DNA of 64,000 bases from Amoebophrya sp. A120. Lineage: Eukaryota > Sar > Dinophyceae > Syndiniales > Amoebophryaceae. Both the position numbers and the translations under genes were made by a program. Each line of letters begins with the position of its first letter. Position 1 is the stretch's first letter. The notes beneath the pieces were generated by a model. The model saw only the letters and a program-made list of their open reading frames with translations, made no database searches and was not told the origin of the DNA. Shown piece by piece: positions 58,068 through 64,000 of this stretch. Location: the NCBI GenBank assembly GCA_905178155.1, contig CAJINV010000008.1:3105303-3169302 (forward strand), in the 5' to 3' direction.

Positions 58068-61000
58068 TCATTATGACCGAGAATGTAGTTTTTCGGTCCA
58101 GCGATAATTTCTGGTCATAACGAGCTAGCACATGTCAAACGAAGTGATCGCTTCTTTCAAAAGCCGATCACTTCGCCTCAAATAGCCGAGCACTTCCACT
58201 TGCCTCACTTCGAAAGCGCATGCCTCTGTAAACCAAAGCTAGCGGCGACTTCTGTATCTATTAAGCCACAAACCCGAGCAATTAGCTTTAGTCTACGGCA
58301 GAACCGCTCCTATCTTCCTAGGAGGTGCGAAGATAAAGCTGAACAGGGGCAGCGTGGCCCTTGGCTCCTGACTCGCGCCATTGTGGTACCTATGCAGCTG
58401 CGTGCCCCATTGCTCGGCAGGCGTCAAAGGCGCGGCGAAAGTGCAGCAGGGCGCGTGGTCTTTGGCATAGAGGGGGCCGAAGCAGTGCGCGTAGATTCTA
58501 AGTTCTACTTAGACCTGTGAAGCCGATGAAAATCGCCAGAAAGTGCAAAAGCCAGACACTGGCCCGGCCCCGAATCTAGACTTTTGGCTTTCTCTGAGTG
58601 ATTTCTTGCCGTTGAACTTGTAGAGCCCGCATGGGTCTTGTGTCCATCCCTGGCGCAAATCATTGCAGACGCGCTAGCGACTTGCTGAGCAACACGCCGA
58701 GAGCCAGACGGCTCGGGGGAGCGCTCTAAATCGGGGCCCCGCGCCGCATCGGCCGGCAGCTTCTGGCGGCCTTTCGCGCAGGCGAAGGCCGCAGCGGCGG
58801 CGTATGTGCTGCATGCTGGTAAAGGAAGCTTTTCATGCTAGGGGAATGCGCTGGCTGGTGTCTTAGGTCCGCAGCTTTTTCATACTAGGGGACGGGAAGT
58901 CGGACGACCTCCGGCCACAGACAGAACGCTAGCCACAGCTAAAAAGTTCGGTCGGATGTGGCTCGTGGTAGAAAAAACAAACACCCCCGACCGCCCCCCC
59001 GTCGTGTGCTAGCCTTTGCACAAAAACACAGTCACGCGCGCGCCATTGAGCAGATGCGACGCGTCTGCCAAGAAAGACGTCGAACAGCACGCCCCCTGTC
59101 GCGTCGCTTCCCCGCCTTTTTTGCTGCGATGGATGGCAAAAATGTGCGCAACACCCCAGGCGGCAGCGCCCCGCCCTACCTGCTTAGCCCAATACCCGCG
59201 AAAGCCTGCGGCGATTGATTCAAAGAAAAAAATCGCGCCGCCATTGGGCCCGGCCGTCCGCCTTAAGTTCTGCATAGGCCCGGCGCCGCCACTCGTTCTT
59301 GCGCAGCGGTGCGCCCGTGCGTGGTGCTTCCCGTGGAGATTTTGTTTCGTGTTCCGGGAGTATGGCCCCGCCATTGGGGCGCTTCGAAACGATTCAAAGT
59401 CCGAAACCCGGGCCGTTTCCTGGGGAGCATCGGGGCTTCATATTGTGTGGCGTCGGCGGGCCTGTATGGCCTGGCTCGTCTTTGGTTTGGTCCTTTGTCT
59501 GTCGTGATTTGGCTCGGGGAGCTTGTTTGTCTTGCGAAGAAGCTTGCTGTGATCGATCAGCAGGAGGAGGCTGCTAGGAGGCAGCTCCCCGCTCCGCGAT
59601 TTTGTTGCGCAGGTTTGGGCACGATATTCGTGGAGGGCCCGAATTTTGTGTCGATATTTGGTCGGCTTTGGGTTCCGTGTTTGCAAGATGCGGAAGGGGA
59701 GCATGAAAATCCTTCTAAGCATGGACTTCGTGCTCCCTTTCCGGCTTGTACTTATCTTCTAAACCCTGAGGCCGAAGTCCAAAAGTGAGGACGTCGCGCC
59801 TGATCTCGCACCCCCGCAAAGTTAGAAGCCCCGCGGGGGATCTCTGGGTCGTGCGATAGCCTCCAGACCCGGATCAGAATCAGAAGAAAGCTGCAAAAAA
59901 CTTGCAAAAGGCGGGAAACTAGTAGTGGACATTTTAGAAGCGCGGTCTTCGGCGGGTAAATTGAATCGAGAGGCATTTTGGAAGAAAAATCAGGCGGGAA
60001 ACTAAAAGAGGTCGCCACTCAGAGGACGGAGGTAGGGGTCGCGTGTAGAAGAATGGCCCAGGGCCATGCGTGGTAGGAGTTTGGGGACTGGTTCTCCGAC
60101 CTTGTGGCCCCGAGGGTCGGTGGGGACCGGGCGTGACGAGTTTGCGGCGATCGGGTGAGCAAAGTGTATTGGGAGCCGCCTTGCAGGTGCGTGGCACCGC
60201 CCGCGGGGATTATTGCAAAATGCTGAAAAGCGGAGGGCCAAACGCCATCGCCCGGGCCCAGGTGTTTCGCTTTTTTTCCTTCTTTGGGACTGGGCGCGGT
60301 GGTAGTTGTGTTTCTCCGGGTTAGGGAACCGGCAGAAGCCATATCACCGGGAAAATTCCACCACGACATGGGGAACGCCGGGCAGCGTGGGCGCCTCTCG
60401 CCTGAAAAACCAAATAAGCGCAGCGAGACGCTGCGCCCCTTCCTTTAAAAAAAGAACCGAAATCCCCGCCGGGGCTTCAGATTTAGCAACAAAGCGCGCC
60501 CCCCCTGCCGTAGCGAATCAAGCCGGTAGCTTTGCTCATTTTCTGCGAACTTTCCAAATGTCGCCGCTGCGATATAAAAGCCAGGCTGTATCTGCAAAGC
60601 CTCGCGGCGTTTTCTGGGCCATGGCCGAAGAGCTTCGCTGAGTGAAGGCTTTGCGGCTAGATTCCAAAAACCTGCGGCGCTTGCGCCTCAGGATATTGCC
60701 GAGCGATGGCCGCCCCTTTTGTAAGGAGCGGCGCAGGCTTTTGGCTTTTGGCTGCCTTGGAGCGAGTCACACCAAGAAAATGACACGCGGCCACTTTTGT
60801 AGGGGCAGGCCAGGGCATCCGCATCACTTTGGCCTTCCTCTGCGCCGTGGGTGGCCAAATCAAGGAAACGGCGCGCGGCCTCTTTTGGAGGGAGAAAGTG
60901 GCCGGGCGGGCTTCCTCCGGGGGGCCGCCCGTGGTCAATTCCGACAAAAAGCGCCTTTGTTGGTGAAGACGGAGCGACCATCTGAGCTTCCCCGCCCGTG

Positions 61001-61235
61001 GTCTCGTCTAGCTTCGAGAAACAAAGAGCGGCGCCTTTTTGTGCGCCCCCAGCAACTTGCGCAGCTTCCCCCGGGCCGTGAAGTGGCGTAGAGGAACGCC
61101 CTGCGCGCCCGCCGCCCCTCTGCTTGATTGCTGCGCTTGCCTCCTCGCGCTGCTCTTGTTCTGTTGAGCCGCACGACCCAGCCGCGTGCCCATATTGAAA
61201 CCACGCCGCGGCGCCAAAGCCGCGCCGTATCCCCG

Positions 61236-61440
61236 GGCCGCGCCGCCACCAGCCCCGCCGCCGCGCGGGCGTTGTGCCCTGCCCCACTCCTAAGCCCCGC
61301 CGCCATTAGCCCCGCCGCTGCGCGAGCGCCGTTCCCTACGCACCCCGCTCCCCAAGCGCGCCGCCATCACCCGCGCCGCTGTCCTGTGCGAACGCCGTGC
61401 CCTGCCCTGCGCCTAATCCACGGCGCCACCAGCCCGCCCG
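61236..61440. repeat. Imperfect ~60-bp tandem repeat, about 3.5 units
   Basis: Units begin with variants of GCGCCGCCA(C/T)CAG and contain CGAGCGCCGTTCCCTACG-like middles; copies have diverged. Confidence 0.55.
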
Positions 61441-62364
61441 CCCTCGGCCCCTCCCGCGCGCGTGTTGCGCGCGCGCACTTGATCGATGAAGCACTGCACC
61501 TCCCGCCATTGGCGGAAAGCGGTTCGCTGGCCCAAAGATTTGCTTGCTATTTAGTATGAGTTACCATATTAGTGGAGCCCGCTAGCATTCGAATGCGTGG
61601 CGCCGGTTTTTTTCCAGCGGGCCGGCGCTTTCGAGACCGTGGGATGGAGGGCGGTGGCAACAAAAAACCGGACGAGGCCGCATACAGCTTCGACCTCGTC
61701 CCCCATGACAAAAATCGTCGGTCATGTGATAACGATCAAAGAACACCGCACAAGCGAACAAAAACCACCGCCGCCGTGTCCCTGGCGGGCCCGGAGTTGT
61801 TATTATATGCATCAGCTTACGGCAAAAGCGCGGGCCTCGTGTCGTTGGTCGAAAATGATTCCAATTGGTGACAGACCGCCTCACTTCTGGGCGCTTAGTT
61901 TCATGCTTGTCAGCTTTTCTATTTTTGCACCTTGTTCGTTCATATGATGACTATGGCAGTCGAGTGCTGGGAGGTGGTGTAAAGAGTGAATCACAGCGGC
62001 ACGCTGCGATTGGCCGGTCTGTTGTGACCGCAAAGGGTCTCGCTTTCGTGTTGTCGAAAGGGATGCACTCCGCCCGTGTTTGGCGTTGTCTCAGGCAATG
62101 AAAGCGACGCGGCCTGTCTTGTCCGAGGCGACTCCTGTTGTTTGGCTTCCGCCCGGCATGGGGCACCCAGGGCGGACTGTTCTGCGTTGTGTCTTTGCGC
62201 GTTTTTTTGCTAATCGTGATGCCATGAAATTGCGGCGCCCGTGTTTGCGCCCCCCTCGCCGTCGTCGGGGACGCGCCGCGGCGCGTCTCGCGTGCGGCCT
62301 TGCCTCCTTCTGCTCGCCTGAGCTGTCTCGGCTTCCTTGCCTATCGCCCTTGCCTTGCGTTGCC

Positions 62365-62520
62365 CTGCCCTTGGCCTGGTTGCCCTGGCTTGGTTGCCCT
62401 TGGCTTGGTTGCCCTTGGCTTGGTTGCCCTTGGCTGGGCTGCCTTTGGCTTGGTTTCCCTTGGCTTGGTTTCCCTTGGCTTGGTTGCCCTTGGCTTGGTT
62501 GCCCTTGGCCTGGTTGCTGG
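62365..62520. repeat. 15-bp minisatellite, about 10 copies
   Basis: Unit CTTGGCTTGGTTGCC, with variants in the middle copies (GGGCTGCCT, GGTTTCCC). Repeats in all frames give artificial Pro/Trp/Leu/Gly or Gln/Gly/Asn/Lys-rich translations. Confidence 0.85.
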
Positions 62521-63654
62521 TGCTCATGCATCAGCCCGTCAGCTGTGCCATGCGTATCTATAACCAGGAAGGCTGCGAGTTTGTGTCCCGCCTGTGGTTG
62601 TCTTGGTGCCCGACGTAACGAACTACGAGGCTAAGTCGTGCAGTGTCCGCATAATCTCCGTGGTGTGTCGTGATGGTGGGGCCAGCTGGCTGCTGTAGCA
62701 GTCTAGAGCGGACAGATCAGCTACGACGCCCTTTAGTCAGCGGGGGAAAGAATGCGCAGCGGAAGCAATCACGGCAATGAAAGCCGTCCATTGCCGGGGA
62801 CGATGACCATGAGCGCTTTCATTTTCACACCGCGGAAGCGGATAGGCAGAGTAATTAGAAGCTGGCGCCAGAAATTGGGGAGCGCAGCCGGTCCGGTACT
62901 CTCGAAGGCGCTCGGGTTTGATACACCCGAACGCAGACAGGCTTGCTACCCGGCCTCAGGCCTCGGCGGGTCTGTCGCTCAGCGTCAGGCGGCCGGCCCC
63001 TGGCAAACTCGGGCAATTATATTCAAGGCAAAAAAGCAAGAATGCAGAAGCTGGGGCGGGCTGGGTTTTGTCGGTTTTGCGGCCTGTCAGGTTAGGGGTC
63101 GGTCCCGTTTTTCCGATTTCGCGCGAACGGCGCGCGGCGCCGAGGAAGGGGGGCGCGTGGCTCTGCCATCATTTTCATTTATTGGCCCTTTGGTTTCTGG
63201 GTGTTTTGTTTGGTCTTTTCCCAAGCGCAGTCACTCACGCCATGCGCCTTCTGTCCTTCCAATTCCGGGTCTCTTTTGGCCGGGCTTCGCCTCGGGTTGC
63301 AGCTCGGCAGAGGTTCTTAGACCGGGCGGCTGGGTTTCGCCGTGTGTGATTGTCAGGGCGGGGGCGACTTGTCGTGCTAGTGGGCTTGGTGCCTGTATAG
63401 GGATCGCCCCCGCCTGCCCAAGCGCCGGCACTTTCCCAGGGTTGCTTCGGAAGGCCGCCGGCGTTTGTTGTGGGTCGACAGGGGGCGGAGGTTGTTGTCT
63501 GGGGTTGCTTGAGAGTTGTGAAGAATGCCCAAAACAAAGCGGCAGCGGCCTTGGAATCCAGCATACCCTCGGGAATGCGTTCGCGCAACCTCTTCAGATG
63601 CTGCATCTAAAGCACTCCAATCACAGTGGGACTACACCGCTTGTCATACAAGTG

Positions 63655-64000
63655 CTGTCTCGCCAATCGCGGCGGCGCTGCGATTTTCTTTACCTCGCCC
63701 CAGTCTGTCAATCTCCTGGATGCCAATCAGAAAACGGCTCTGGGACAACTCATAGAGCCTATGCGGACCATCTTTCCCACTCACGCGAAGAGCCTCGGCC
63801 AAGCGCTCAGTACGATCCTCGTCGGTGCGATCAAGGACCAGGTGTTCGTGGTGTTCAAAATTGCTACAGCAGAGTTGGAGTCTGTTCCAGGCCTTAGTGT
63901 TCTGCTCGAACTCGCGACGCCAGTGCTCCACCAGTTCAGCGGCATCATCGCCAGCTCGCTCCTCTCGTATTTAGTAACAATCGGTGGTGAGTTGATGCTA
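63655..64000 (+). CDS. Coding-like exon running off the window, uncharacterised
   Basis: The frame opens after the TAA at 63,608-63,610. Acceptors at CACAG (about 63,630) or ACAAG (about 63,652) are possible. The product is a regular amphipathic helical sequence (for example IEPMRTIFPTHAKSLGQALS and VFVVFKIATAELE) and stays open to the edge. Its texture resembles the exon at 57.3-57.9 kb, so both may belong to one gene with long GC-rich introns; that is inference. Confidence 0.45.

Larger units (their letters stand above)
58068..63650. other. GC-rich non-coding stretch with tandem repeats
   Basis: No supported exon. The 381-codon plus-strand frame at 62,752-63,897 is biased in composition, and its 3' part is overlapped in another frame by a better exon candidate. 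Confidence 0.45.

Noticed and set aside
62091-62634. ORFs with Pro-Trp-Leu-Gly or Gln-Gly-Asn-Lys repeats
   Set aside because: Translation of the 15-bp minisatellite in different frames; not a gene.

Overview
The window is nuclear DNA of a protist, most consistent with a parasitic dinoflagellate of the Amoebophrya/Syndiniales type. The basis is a large family of short introns that are transposon-like 'introner' elements with terminal inverted repeats (TIRs), target-site duplications (TSDs) and mostly non-GT-AG ends, which is what has been reported for Amoebophrya genomes, next to a conserved flagellar gene. The species assignment is inference; no rRNA or organellar marker is present.

Layout. 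(1) 1-29,891, plus strand: one giant gene, 5'-truncated by the window edge. About 34 exons join into a single open frame of roughly 6,700 residues. The protein is charged, low-complexity and coiled-coil-like, and I do not recognise it. Nearly every intron is an introner of 150-750 bp. (2) 29,892-32,317: intergenic DNA with a decayed introner-like copy, an AT-rich islet with a small antisense ORF, and a ~735-bp inverted-repeat element filled with short palindromic repeats. (3) 32,318-41,178, plus strand: a complete 17-exon IFT70/TTC30 gene (intraflagellar transport complex B). Its joined exons give exactly 697 codons. Two introns are ordinary GT-AG; the other 14 are introners. One GT-AG intron carries a GC-rich ~0.93-kb insert flanked by an exact 47-bp direct repeat. 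(4) 41,179-50,600: mostly non-coding, with a palindromic satellite at 44.0-44.6 kb. (5) 50.6-64 kb: GC-rich DNA with few exons. A probable two-exon gene (50,680-56,062) has a 4.5-kb GT-AG intron. Isolated coding-like exons lie at 57.3-58.0 kb and 63.65-64.0 kb. No introners are seen here.

How the parts fit. The IFT70 model acts as an internal control. Removing each element plus exactly one copy of its 5-bp duplication restores the conserved protein at all 14 introners. The same rule, applied to the unknown giant gene, keeps one frame open across about 30 kb. In 10 of the 14 IFT70 introners no permitted junction is GT-AG, so the splice site appears to be set by the target-site duplication and hairpin-forming termini rather than by GT-AG. 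Elements of at least nine unrelated TIR families share this behaviour, termini close to TAT...ATA, and recurrent internal words of the type TTGTNATGC.
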